64,000 bases of DNA from Jaapia argillacea MUCL 33604 (lineage: Eukaryota; Basidiomycota; Agaricomycetes; Jaapiales; Jaapiaceae): the NCBI GenBank assembly GCA_000697665.1, contig KL197710.1:1587036-1651035 (forward strand), given 5' to 3'. A program made the translations under genes and the position numbers. The notes beneath the pieces were generated by a model. It was not told where the DNA came from. It worked only from the letters and a program-made list of their open reading frames with translations, and did no database searches. Positions 12,527-24,501 of the stretch are shown here, one piece after another; the stretch's first letter is position 1, and each line of letters starts with the position of its first letter.

Positions 12527-13741
12527 TCAGTACCGCACGCCAGCGCCGTTGTAATCGTAAGCGTCGTGGGTTCCTCCATACGCATTGTCATGGGCATCAT
12601 ATCCACTCTGATGGTGGAGAGGGACACCATAATCGTATTCTCCCCTGTTCATGCTCGGGCCGCGAGCAAGCTCCTGCATCTGCGGCTGGGGGCTCGGGCC
12701 ACGAGCGAGGTCTGCATAGCCCGCACCAGGCGCGAGGGTAGCAGGACCGGCAGTAAAGTCGTGCTCGGGGAGGGGAGGGAGGTTGGCATTGTGACCACTG
12801 TCAGAGGTAGCACCATATCCAGCACCCATTCCACGACCAGCAAAGTTGGCCTCGTCACCATGTCCACCAGAGTGGAAGGAGGACGCGTTCGACGGCCTGC
12901 GGCGATGGCCGGGAAGGCCATCATCGTGGTCAGCGGGTTGCCAGTTAATGGGTTGCATACGATCCTCAAACTCGGCAGAGGGCCTGAACTTCCATTTGCG
13001 AATGATGGTCCAGATGATGGCAGCACCACCGACGGAAGCGACGATAACGATGAGAACGGTGATAGTAGCGCGAGTGACCTTGGAAGATGTGGATTGTGGG
13101 AGTGCACTGCTGGTGGAAGATTCTGCAGCGGCAGAGCTGGTGATGGTGACGTGCGCAACGCCTTTCGCTGTGGTTCCAGCGGTGGTAGCAGGAGCGGCTG
13201 TGAAGTTCGGATTCGCCGCCGTTTGACTTGCTGGGACGGTAGAAGTGGAGGGGGGTGCTGTTGACAACGATGAAGGGGGCGCGCTAGATGTGGAGGTCGT
13301 CGACGAAGTCGGCGGAACGCTGCTGCTACTCGAAGCAGGATCTGAGGTGGCCTAAAGGAAGAAGGTTTGAGCAAGAACGAATTGATTGAGAAGTTTACAA
13401 CTCACTGCTGATGTTGCCGATTCAGAAGCAGAGGAAGTTGTGCTCGCCGAAGTGGCAGGCGGGGACGATGACGTGGTGGCGGCTGCAGCTGAAGTTGTGG
13501 TGGCTGCTGCTGCTGCAGACGTCGTTGTTGGAGCATTGGGGTTGGAGCCAGCACCGACGACAGGAACTAGGGGTGGTACTGCTGCTCGCTTCCTCAGCAT
13601 GCGATTGACGTCTCCATGGTCACGACGTGCGAGAGGGACATCTGCGTATCCTTTGGCGTCGATAACGCTAGACAAGGCGAGAACGAGTGCAATGTATGTA
13701 ATGAGCGTGATTGAAAGTTTCTTGGGATTAGTGGCGAACAT
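12527..13741 (-). CDS. Ser/Thr/Ala-rich single-pass membrane protein (Wsc/Mid2-like layout)
   Basis: Function is not recognised from sequence similarity. The layout is clear: a signal peptide at the start (TLITYIALVLALSSVIDAKG), then about 160 residues rich in Ser, Thr, Ala and Pro, probably O-mannosylated. One membrane segment (ATITVLIVIVASVGGAAIIW) is followed by a basic stop-transfer (RKWKFRP). The cytosolic tail is about 120 residues, rich in Gly, His and Tyr, and contains DDGLPGHRRRPSNASSFHSG and several Tyr-Gly dipeptides. One intron of about 50 bases lies near 13353-13405. Fungal wall-stress sensors of the Wsc and Mid2 type share this layout, but no WSC Cys-rich domain is seen. Confidence 0.75.
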
Positions 13742-14414
13742 GGTCGTTTGGCGAGGATGGTTGACGCGTGAGTAAGAGGTAGGGGATTTGGCTGGCGAGC
13801 CTCTAAACTGCTTCTGCGCTATTGATGTCGACGGTCGCGATTACAATCAATGCAACGCGCAAGGTCGAAAGTGAAGGGAAACGACAGGAAAACAAGCAAA
13901 GACGCCGACCACAGGTGGGAGTAAGAGGAAGAAAAGGAGTTGACAACGACCAATCAATACAATAAGAAGCAGTTGAACGAAAATGAGTACAATGGCATCG
14001 GGGAAAAGCTGCAAAGGCTGGAACTCACTCTCTACTGGGTATTAAAATGATAGTAAGCTCCTTCGCACCAGGGGTGTTTGCTTTTCACTTTTCCAGAATT
14101 AAAACGAAACGAACGATGTTGATGAGCTCGACCTTGCGAGCGAGATTTGGGTTGGAACAAGTATAGATTGGGAAATCTCAACCGGCTGCCATGGAAACTG
14201 CCTTTATGCTTCACCAAAATCTCACTCCACATCTGGGCTCCAAAAGTCAAAATATCATTCTGTGCGATGTCCATCGTGCTCAAAGGTAATAAAACCGTCC
14301 AGGGCTACTATCGGGATATACGGGTTACTAACTAAACTATCGTGACAAAACCTCGTCCAACTAGTGTTCAACGTTCAACGTCCAAACAGAAATAAGAAAT
14401 TGTCCAATACAAGA
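13742..14414. promoter_or_regulatory. Upstream region of the Ser/Thr-rich membrane protein
   Basis: The region holds the promoter of the gene starting at 13741 and the 3' region of the heparinase-like gene. It contains purine-rich runs near 13870-13960. A minus-strand open frame at 14032-14283 has no recognisable content and is not called. Confidence 0.35.
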
Positions 14415-16902
14415 CTAATTGTGACTCGTGAGACTCCACGAAGCCAGGGGCACATTAGGAGGTGTTACGAAATCGCTCGAGGACATTCCAGACCACTGAG
14501 GGTTGAACAAAACCTCCAACGTATAGGTACCAGCCGGAAGGTTGATGACCAAAACAGTCACGCCAGGATTGGGCTGATCTGGAACGGGAGGAGTGGGGTC
14601 GGTGGCGAATCGAACCGCCTGCATCGTGGAGAACGACGCGCCCGATGGGGGGTTGAGTATCTGCACAGTCATTGTCTCGCTTCCGAGTTGAAGTGTAGCG
14701 CTGGTGCCAGAAGTTGTGACAGTGGCATTGGTGTGCATACGCCACATGACAGACGCAGTAGCGGTGATCTCATCTTGAATGAGAACTTGTTTTCTGTTGT
14801 TGAGAAGACGAACACCTCGCGAGAAACTCGTCCTAAAAGATTACTGTCAGCGAGCACGAAATCTTGACAAACCCCAACTTACACATCGAAGTACGCGGTG
14901 GACAAGTCTGCAGTCCAATACGCGACAGAGCCCTTAGGAACGGTGTACACGGTACTCGAGCCTTGAGCTTCACCAGTCGTGTCATGCTTGACGGTTGGGG
15001 CAGAAGCGACATTCTGGTTCGCCTGGTTAACGAGGATGGTGTTCTGACCTTCGGTCATCTTGCGATAGTACTTCCAGCGGTCACTAGTTTGCGTGTCATT
15101 GCTGAAGTAGTTGGGCGAGCGGTAATCGCCAGACCCGAGTTCTCCAGCCCAACGATGACCTAGAGCATCGAAGACGAAGTCACCGCAGTCGAGGTCGTTG
15201 TGAGTCTGATGGCCTTGATTCTTGCCGGCCTTCATCGCGACAAACAAGCCATTCTCATCCGTCCAGGTGCTCCTCATTGAGGCCCACTGATCCAACCCAT
15301 CGTCGAAGAAGTGGTCAAGTGGTGCTCCGTCCCAGAACGCACCAGTGACGCCAGGGTCATACCAGAACATACTCCAAGGTTCAGCAGCGTCATGCTGGTC
15401 ACGTTGGTATAACATGTACTGGGGGAGAGTGAACTGGTCGGCGTAGAACATGATGGAGTTCGCAGTAGCGGTGTACTTGTTGGGACCATGGTCACCCCAA
15501 TCGAACAAGGTACCGGGACCATTGACGTACATGTGGAACATGCCCGTCTGTTGGAAGTTGGTGTTGGTCTTGAGGAGTCCGAAGTCGGATCCGGCAGCGG
15601 TGATAAGAGAGGAAGTCATCTCAGCGTGACCAGTAGTACCGAAGTACCAGTAGTTGGGCGTCTCCGTCCAGGAGCCATCGGTGGTCACAGCGTCAACGCA
15701 GTTGGCATTGGCATTTGGGACGGTAAGACCGAGGATCTGTGAAGCTGTCCCGGTGGTATCGTCGCCCAGGATGGCGAGTGCACCCAAAGTCAATCCTCCG
15801 TTACAAACACAGTTCCAGTTGCCCTGTGTGTTGTTCTTCCACCAGCCCCAGTAGTTGGGGTCGTTGGTAAGTGCGGAGACGCCGAGGGAAAGACCGTAGG
15901 TGATCATGGTAGACATAATTTGGCTCTTCTGCTCGGGGGTCCAAACGTCGTAAAGCCAGTCGTAGGCGATACCAAAGGCAGCCGTCATTTCCGCAGTGTC
16001 AAGGAAATGAGCGGGATTCCACTTGGTGTTGTCGCTGGGGCCGAAGGGTTGGGAACCATTTCCGGCAGCGTTCTAAGAATCAAGAATCAATGATTAGTAT
16101 GACTCTCAGACTCGTTACAACATTTTCCTCACCTGGAGCTCCTGGAAAGTCCTATCGACCCACTTCGTGTCGTTCGTCATGCGATAGACGTAGGCAAATG
16201 CCTTGACCCTCTGTTTAATGTAGCGTGCGTTATCCAAGATGCCGCTGTCTCCGTCCATGAAGTATTGGACTACAGGCAGATTATAATACTCCGTCGCGTT
16301 GCCGAAGATGGTTGCGTTCCAGCTCTTGAGGTAGGGATCGTTTTGGATAAGCTGGGGGAGGGCTGCCCATTTGTAAGCTGGGGCGATGAGACGAGGGCGA
16401 TCTGTTCGAAGGTTGGTAGGAGAAGGATTGGCGGGTTGGAAGGGGTCTGAGGGCCAAGAAACGGCCGCATTGTTAGATTCGACAAACGTGGGACTAGTGA
16501 ATGCGGCGGTGTTTGTCTAAGTTACGTTACCCAATTAGGACGCGTCGTGACTTTATGGAGGCTGTGAACGTTTCAACTCACCGTAGAGGGATAGAGGGGC
16601 AACATGTATTGGCTGTTCGTTCCCGTGGGGTATATGCCGACAGCATTCTTGACGCTGGCAACTGAACTCGCAGCTGCAGCTGGGTTCTGGGAAGAGGCGG
16701 CGCCTGAAGCAGAGCTGTGATGACGAGAACCAACGACACCGCCGACAACGGCGCCGATGATGACGAGAATTGCGACTGGAACGCCAATCTTAATCCAGTT
16801 GCTGACGCCCTTCTTCGCCGACTGAGATGTTAAAAAACCGGTAGATTCCGTGTAGTAGGGGTCGCCCGACCCATAGGGTGAACTTCGTGCAGGAGTGGCC
16901 AT
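14415..16902 (-). CDS. Membrane-anchored heparinase II/III-type polysaccharide lyase-like protein
   Basis: The ATG at 16902 gives a short cytosolic tail and a signal anchor (IGVPVAILVIIGAVVGGVVG, residues about 38-57), so the catalytic part faces the lumen or outside. An alpha/alpha-toroid follows (PYLKSWNATIFGNATEYYNLP, AFAYVYRMTNDTKWVDRTFQEL, AFGIAYDWLYDVWTPEQK). The heparinase II/III-type beta domain has the motif HQTHNDLDCGDFVFDALGHRW near 15150-15220. The family uses the His and Asn of the first part for metal or substrate binding. NxS/T sequons are frequent. Introns lie near 14830-14880, 16075-16130 and 16515-16580. Related fungal proteins are annotated as heparinase II/III; the natural substrate is unknown, possibly a uronate-bearing wall polysaccharide. 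Confidence 0.85.
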
Positions 16903-17243
16903 CGCGCTGCTGGGCCGCGAGAAAGGAGAAGAAAAAGAGAATTAAGGAAAGGCAAGCAGTGAAAGAGGAGAGGCTACACTTTTTTGATGATGGTTGATGG
17001 TGAAGAGGGGTAACCGCCTCGGAGACGGAATGTCAAGGATTTCCATTTGTATCTGTTGTGAGGCGCTCGGCGCAGACCCCGGCTGGCTATTATTGGTCGC
17101 CCCCCGTAAGCACCTTCCCTTCCAGCCTGTCCTGGCCGACTTGCAGACCCAAATTTAGCTTGGCCGTCCTATGCTAAAACACATCGATTGAACTAACTAT
17201 AATACACGAGGCGAGGCGATAAAGACCGCGTTGTGACCAGAGC
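16903..17243. promoter_or_regulatory. Upstream region of the heparinase-like gene
   Basis: A GA-rich leader directly precedes the start codon (about 16915-16970, read on the plus strand). The remainder is the 3' region of the thiolase gene. No gene is seen. Confidence 0.35.
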
Positions 17244-18895
<1,652 letters not shown>

Positions 18896-19571
18896 GGCTG
18901 GGGTCAGATCGAATTGCGGGGTACCAAAGAGCGCAGGACGAGTTGGCCAGCAGTTATAGCGGGAGGATGGGTGGAACGCGGAAAAGAATAGCCAAAGCAC
19001 TTCCGGCGATCAGAGAAACCGAAGCCTGACGGTGCACCCCCTGACAAACTCTCCTCCCAGGCTAAGTCGCTCCCAGCCCTTGAGAAATTCGACATGAAAC
19101 TCTTGGTGGATCGATATAATCCATGTGATACATTTGTTCAAGATGATGTCGCGAAACAGGAATGACAAGTCCACCCGACGCCGCCGCTTTCAATTAGAGT
19201 CCAACACTACGACCGTGACCTTGCTGCCCTCCGCTGTACCCGACCTTGCCTACGTATACGTACAGGAAAATTGAGGTTGTTCAACAGAGGCGACAGTCTG
19301 ACGACTCGGTTCCTTCACCCCATCCCGAGGAGGGGCCGTGCTCTGACCCTGAACGCCTCCGAGTCCTAGCCTCCCAGTTACCTTACGTCTCCATCACAAC
19401 TCGGTCCCTCAGAATGACTGGAGAGGGCATCGCCTCGTTGATAGTTCATAAATCCAAGTCATGTCCTTGTGACTCTGCGCAACTTATAAGCTCTTGGGGA
19501 TGCGTCTTCTCGCTGCACATCCCATCAGGAACATATCTCGCAATCTCGGCACCAGAACTCGAATCGGAACC
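18896..19571. promoter_or_regulatory. Divergent promoter region between thiolase and TatD genes
   Basis: The two genes are transcribed away from each other, so about 675 bases must hold both promoters. A plus-strand open frame at 19246-19587 has no recognisable domain and overlaps the TatD start in another frame, so I do not call it. Confidence 0.4.
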
Positions 19572-21100
19572 ATGCCAGTTACAGTGATTACAGCAAAACC
19601 AAGCCAGGAGGTTAAAGGCAACTTTAGATTCATAGGTGTGTGACAGATATACTCCCATCTGTTTTCTAACTCATTTGCATCTGTAGATGTCGGAGGTGAG
19701 TTGGATGAGTAGTGCTTGATGGTATATGTAGTCTGATGTTCAGGACAGTGAACTTGACAGATCCTGTCTTTCGAGGGAAGCATCGAGGGAAGCAGTTGCA
19801 CGACGGTAAGACACTACCAACCTGTCAATGACATCTCCGATTGATATGGCCACCATACCAGACGATTTTGAAGCTGTACTAGATAGATCTCATGCTGCCG
19901 GCGTGAAATCTATGATAATCACAGGAACAAGTCTCCACGAGTCGAAACAAGCTCTACACCTTGCCGCAAAACATAGTGAGACTATTCATGCATTTCCTTC
20001 CATTTTTCCTGGCTGAATGGCGAATCTAAATGACATAAGATCTATACGCAACCATTGGCTGTCATCCTACACGATCCACAGACTTCGACAAATATCGTGG
20101 AGGCCCCGAAGCGTACCTTGCCGCCCTTGATAAGTTAATCGAGGGCCATTTGACAGGCCAAGGTAGAGTCGTCGCAATAGGGGAATGCGGTTTAGGTGAC
20201 TCCCCCCGCTCATCCTTACTTTCGTCCCTCTCATCCACCTCCAGACTACGATCGCACTCACTTTGCATCTCCCGAAGTACAGAAAATCCATTTCCGTTCG
20301 TCTCTCACACAGCCAGTTCAGCCTTCCCCCTCGCTAACCCTATTCCTAATTTAGGCTCTCAACTCACCCTTGCCAAAAAGTACCACCTCCCTCTCTTCCT
20401 CCACTCTCGATCCTGCCATACTGATTTTGTGCAAATCCTACGCGAGGAAGGCTTTGGCGAAGACGGTGGGAGAGCTGTCGGCGGGAAAGGCGGTGTGGTG
20501 CATAGTCATACTGGAACAGCTGAGGAGGCTATAGAATATGTATGTCCGCCTCTTCTCACTCTCCAGGGTGGGCTTGGGTTGATTTAAATTGGCAGATGGC
20601 GATGGGGTTCCACGTTAGGTACGTTGCTGTACTCCAGTCCAAGGCAATCGTGTCTTGATGGTCATGGATTACAGCGTGAATGGGTGTTCGATGAAGACTC
20701 CCGATAACCTAGCGGCGTGCAAAGCCATCCGCCCTGAATGGCTTCTCCTAGAAACAGGTCCGTCTCGGTCTCTTCTCCCCTACTTCCATTCCCATCCTGA
20801 CCAACCCGCCGTTCAGACGCGCCATGGTGCTCTCTCACCTCCACCCACGCCTCCAAACCCCATCTTGATACCCTCCCTCCCTCCCTCCGTCCCCTCTACC
20901 TCCCCCCTGCCACCCAGCCCCATCGTTTTGTCTACGGAAAACCTGTCAAAGGCCGAAACGAACCCTGTGCGATCGGGGGTGTGGGATGGGTTATACATGA
21001 GTTGCACGAGGGAGCTGTGCCATTTGAGAAGATTAAAGAGAAGGTTTGGAGGAATACGATTGAGTTGTTTGGGTTGGAGGAATTGAAGGATACCCAGTAG
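19572..21100 (+). CDS. TatD family metal-dependent DNase (TATDN1-like)
   Basis: TatD nucleases are TIM-barrel metalloenzymes linked to DNA trimming in repair and apoptosis. Exon 1 starts at the ATG at 19572 (MPVTVITAKPSQEVKGNFRFI). Two short introns follow, giving DVGVNLTDPVFRGKHRGKQLHD, the typical family opening. Later motifs are ATIGCHPTRSTDFDKY, VVAIGECGLDYDRTHFASPEVQ across an intron, LPLFLHSRSCHTDF, GGVVHSHTGTAEEA, VNGCSMKTPDN and LLLETDAPWC across an intron. These carry the metal-binding Glu, His and Asp positions of the family. The C-terminus is FEKIKEKVWRNTIELFGLEELKDTQ with the stop at 21098-21100. About seven introns are implied. Confidence 0.92.
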
Positions 21101-21243
21101 AGTCTTATTGGGTCAGAGGGAGCGCTCTTTGGGGTCGCGAGTGTTTCAAACGGTGTCTTATTGGCGGGTATATATCTTAATACCATATGTATGAGGCAAA
21201 CCAGTCGAATCACCACTCCTTGACTCTATCTCAAACACCAGAA

Positions 21244-22756
21244 TCATATCCCCGTCGGAATAGGTGCATAATCACCCATTCCCTTCCCTCTCCCTAACAA
21301 CCAACTCGTCCACACTCCACTCTTCTGCCCCTCCTTCTCCCCAACCCTCGCGGCCTCTCCATTCTCAAGTACCGTATATTTCTTTCCCCTCCACTCAACC
21401 TCGTCCCCAAATATCCCCAACAAATAAATGGGCATCGCCAAACACTCTCTCACAGCCCACGCAGTCAAAAAACTCCATCTCTCATTCGCCGGGACAGGAT
21501 GACCTGCCAATGAGGCATAAATATCCATATCCACCGCTAACCAAAGTCCAAAGTGGAGGAGGAGGAAGAACCAGATGGGTGGCGACCCGAGGAGGTAATG
21601 TAGGGATGACGCGCCAATCAAACCGATTAGGATGGACTCGGTGAACGGTTCTATGATTGTGGCTGCCAGAACCATACGTTTGCGAACTCTGATCCAACGG
21701 ACGCGACGCCAGACGTAGTCAGAGAGCGACATGTTGCCGATAGCATTGCGGGCGACGTCGCAGGAGAGCTCGTGGCGGAGGTCGAGTTCGTGCCAGAGAG
21801 CAGCGGCAATCATGTTGTCTTCCGCTAAGAACCTGCCGAATGCTGCTAGACCATAGCCTTCCGAGGAGTCGGCAAACGGATGAGTAGCACGACTTTTAAG
21901 GGACCCATTCACCCTATCCAAATCTGACCTCCTAAACAGATTACTCTTCCCAACCACACAACTCTCCAACGCAACAATGTTGATCGCCAGGTACATCTTG
22001 GCATGGTTAGTATTCAAGAAGGCTTCTTCGACTCGGGAACCCAAGGAAGGCTCGGTGGAGAATGCCAGGGGGACGTGATGGACTAGCCCAATACGTTTAC
22101 GGGATGGCGAGGATGGGGGCGGTGGGGCGGTCAGTGCGTCGACAGAGCGAGCGAGTGTGCCTGGGGAGACAAGGACATTTGAGTCGATAACCCAGAGGAT
22201 GTCGTGCTGGGCTTGACGGTAGGATTGCATCAGGTTGTTGACTTTGGGGTTGACTCCTACCCGATCCTCCCCTACGCCGTTGCATCAGCTTTATGAGCCA
22301 TATATCAAGATAACCTGGTTCGCACCGATGACAACCTTCGCCTGAACATTTGGATACTTTGCCAGGAGGTCTCTGACCACCGACAAGGCTTGGTCATGTT
22401 CGTCGTGTACGCAGAATAAAATCTCGTAATTTGGGTATTCCTGAGTGAATGTAGACTCCAAGTTTTCGTAGAGGTTCGTGTCAAGGCCTTTCAATGGTCG
22501 TAATATAGACACTCCAGGGACGGAGGATGCTGGTGCTGATGCCAAGGGGGATCGTGGACGAAGGCCATACCGTCTGCGGCTGGGAGCAAAAAGTTGAGCA
22601 TCGGGACAGAAGGAAAGAGATGAAAATAACTCACGCTACGAACCAACCTAGCAAGCCTATAGACCAGAGAATAAAGTACCATGTTATCCCGATGATACTG
22701 AGTCCATAAGCTAGCAAACTTGTGGTTTCACCAGAGTCGGTGGAGGAGGATGCCAT
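21244..22756 (-). CDS. Ceramide glucosyltransferase (GT21)
   Basis: The enzyme moves glucose from UDP-glucose to ceramide, making fungal glucosylceramide in Golgi or ER membranes. The ATG at 22756 opens an N-terminal membrane segment (YGLSIIGITWYFILWSIGLLGWFV). The GT-A core contains VSILRPLKGLD, ILFCVHDEHDQA, ILWVIDSNVLVSP (the DxD-like position), AEDNMIAAALW (third Asp) and RRVRWIRVRKRM, the (Q/R)XXRW motif of ceramide glucosyltransferases. Three hydrophobic segments follow (TESILIGLIGASSLHYLLG, IWFFLLLHFGLWLAVDM, ECLAMPIYLLGIFG). The stop is at 21244. Two introns lie near 22250-22330 and 22545-22630. A sphingolipid delta-8 desaturase-like gene of the same pathway is at 55296-57103. Confidence 0.93.
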
Positions 22757-23016
22757 CTCAACACCGTTGACAGGTGCCAGTCACATCACATGGCGTTACA
22801 CGTTGTTGGTAAGATATGAAAGGAATGCTGTAAGTAGGCTACACGAGTTAGAGATACACGAGGAGATAGTACTAAGTAGTGTAGATATGATAGGGTATAC
22901 AAATTATCTTGTATATAAGGTAGAACATCATTAGAAAGAAGGGAGTTACGATCTGAGCACTCAATTAGAGTCCATGTCCAGAAGCGTTCGGTTTGTCCTT
23001 CACTTGTGAGAATGGG

Positions 23017-23976
23017 TCAGGCGTTCCTAATGCCATGCAGCCCACCGGTATAATGAAACATGGCACCCGTAGCGAAGAGGCCCATCTGTTCGACGAAGTC
23101 CGTATCACTCCACTCATCACCATCGATGATTTCGACAACGCATTGTCGAAGTAGGACAGTCCGACCTTCGCATGGTATAGGTATGAGATCTGATGGAGGC
23201 GGGGACCCTTCGTCAGAGGCGAGCGGTTTGGTTTTAGATTTGGGAGTCGTTTGGATCACGCGAGCGTCGTGTTGCCGACGATTCGAGAACCAGTTCTTGA
23301 CTTGTGGGTAGTTTCTACCAAGGGAACACATTTGAATGAGCACCAATAAATACCCTCTCAAAATTAATTGGGGATAGACGTACCGTTTAAGCACCAATGC
23401 AATGTGGGAAATCCATTTATCATCCGGATACGGCGTGATACACTCATAGACAAACTTGAGCGTAGCAAACTGCCATTCATTAACAGTGGCTTTCGCAGCT
23501 CTGATCTTCATAGCCCTGTCCTTCAACGCAGCCACTTCCTTTGCTCTCTCGTTCCCGCTCCGTGCCTTGCCCTTTGATTTCCCTTTAGCGGAATGGAGTT
23601 TCTGATCGGCTTTGATGAGGGATGATTTGGTAGATGACTTTGTGGAGGAGAGACGGAGAGTGCGGCGGGGAGGGGTGGGGTCAGGGGTTGGCCATGGGAG
23701 GAGAGTAGGGACTGCGATGCGTGCCTTGGGAGGTGTAGACGGGTCTGCCACTTGGTCTTTGGAGAGATCGGATAAGGCATCCTGCTTGGGAGGCGGTGAG
23801 TCGGCGAGCAGGAGCAAGGCTTCGACTGCAGCAGTTGTCGGACTCGGAGGATTATTGGGTCGCGTGATAGTTGGTGTAGGTACATTGGAAGCAGTTCCGG
23901 AGGTGAGGACTGAGCGAGAAGACGAGCGATGCGGAATCTTTTTGGTTACGCATGAGCGAGTAATCATAATGGTCAT
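23017..23976 (-). CDS. Homeodomain protein
   Basis: The predicted protein has a Pro/Ser/Lys-rich N-terminal half and a homeodomain at about residues 155-215. Helix 1 and 2 are in WQFATLKFVYECI and YPDDKWISHIALVLKR, and the recognition helix in QVKNWFSNRRQHDAR shows the hallmark WFxNRR. A 69-base intron with GT-AG ends (23315-23383) separates helix 2 from helix 3. It contains no stop and keeps frame, so an unspliced reading also stays open. A short C-terminal part ends at 23017. Basidiomycete homeodomain proteins include mating-type factors, but I see no partner gene of the other homeodomain class, so a mating-type role is not supported. Confidence 0.82.
   Translation of the reverse strand: MTIMITRSCVTKKIPHRSSSRSVLTSGTASNVPTPTITRPNNPPSPTTAAVEALLLLADSPPPKQDALSDLSKDQVADPSTPPKARIAVPTLLPWPTPDPTPPRRTLRLSSTKSSTKSSLIKADQKLHSAKGKSKGKARSGNERAKEVAALKDRAMKIRAAKATVNEWQFATLKFVYECITPYPDDKWISHIALVLKRYVYPQLILRGYLLVLIQMCSLGRNYPQVKNWFSNRRQHDARVIQTTPKSKTKPLASDEGSPPPSDLIPIPCEGRTVLLRQCVVEIIDGDEWSDTDFVEQMGLFATGAMFHYTGGLHGIRNA
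23315..23383 (-). other. Frame-preserving 69-base intron in the homeodomain
   Basis: The segment starts GTACGT, ends TGGTAG, has a length divisible by three and lacks in-frame stops. Removing it joins LVLKR directly to NYPQVKNWF, the expected homeodomain spacing. Keeping it would insert 23 residues between helix 2 and the recognition helix. Confidence 0.75.
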
Positions 23977-24501
23977 GAAGTATCGTGATTAGGGCCTCCA
24001 GAGGCTATTAATGGGGGTGAAAGAGGGTAAACGGGATTAGAGACGGGAAGGCGACCAGCGCAATCTATGAAGGAAGGAGGGGACGGAAATATGAGCTTTG
24101 GAACGCTTGTACCCAGATTACTTATATGGAACTGAAAGACAAGGGCGGGGCGTTATTGTCAAAGAGGCATGGAAACGAAGGGTCCCGAGTCTTGTTTCTT
24201 TGTTTTTGTAGTGGGCTTGACATCATTTGCTATATATCTTGTTCGGCCGGCCTGAGATCATGGTGTGTCGGCGGTTATGAGTCCCTTGGTGCAGATATTG
24301 AGAACAAAGGTGTGGGAGTAAGGGACAAGCTGTAAACGTATGATTTGCCGATATCGCGTAGATGTTCAGGTGCGGCGATGTTACGATCTTGGATTGCAGA
24401 ATCGCCCATCGACTCGGAACGCGGAAAAAGTGTACAGACGAATGGACGAACAAGGCATAAACATAGTACATAAACATATTCATGAAGGACGAGGATCAAA
24501 G
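23977..24501. promoter_or_regulatory. Upstream region of the homeodomain gene
   Basis: This about 525-base stretch holds the homeodomain gene promoter and the 3' region of the BRCT/Myb gene. Small overlapping open frames show no domain content. Nothing else is seen. Confidence 0.35.

Noticed and set aside
12566-13264. Plus-strand open frame of 232 codons
   Set aside because: It is the antisense shadow of the Ser/Thr/Ala-rich membrane protein; its Gly/Ser/Arg bias mirrors that gene's codons.
19246-19587. Plus-strand open frame upstream of TatD
   Set aside because: It overlaps the TatD start in another frame, lacks domain features and lies in a divergent promoter.
23017-23976. Mating-type HD locus
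   Set aside because: Only one homeodomain gene is present. There is no second HD-class gene in divergent orientation, and the flanking genes do not include the usual mitochondrial intermediate peptidase marker.
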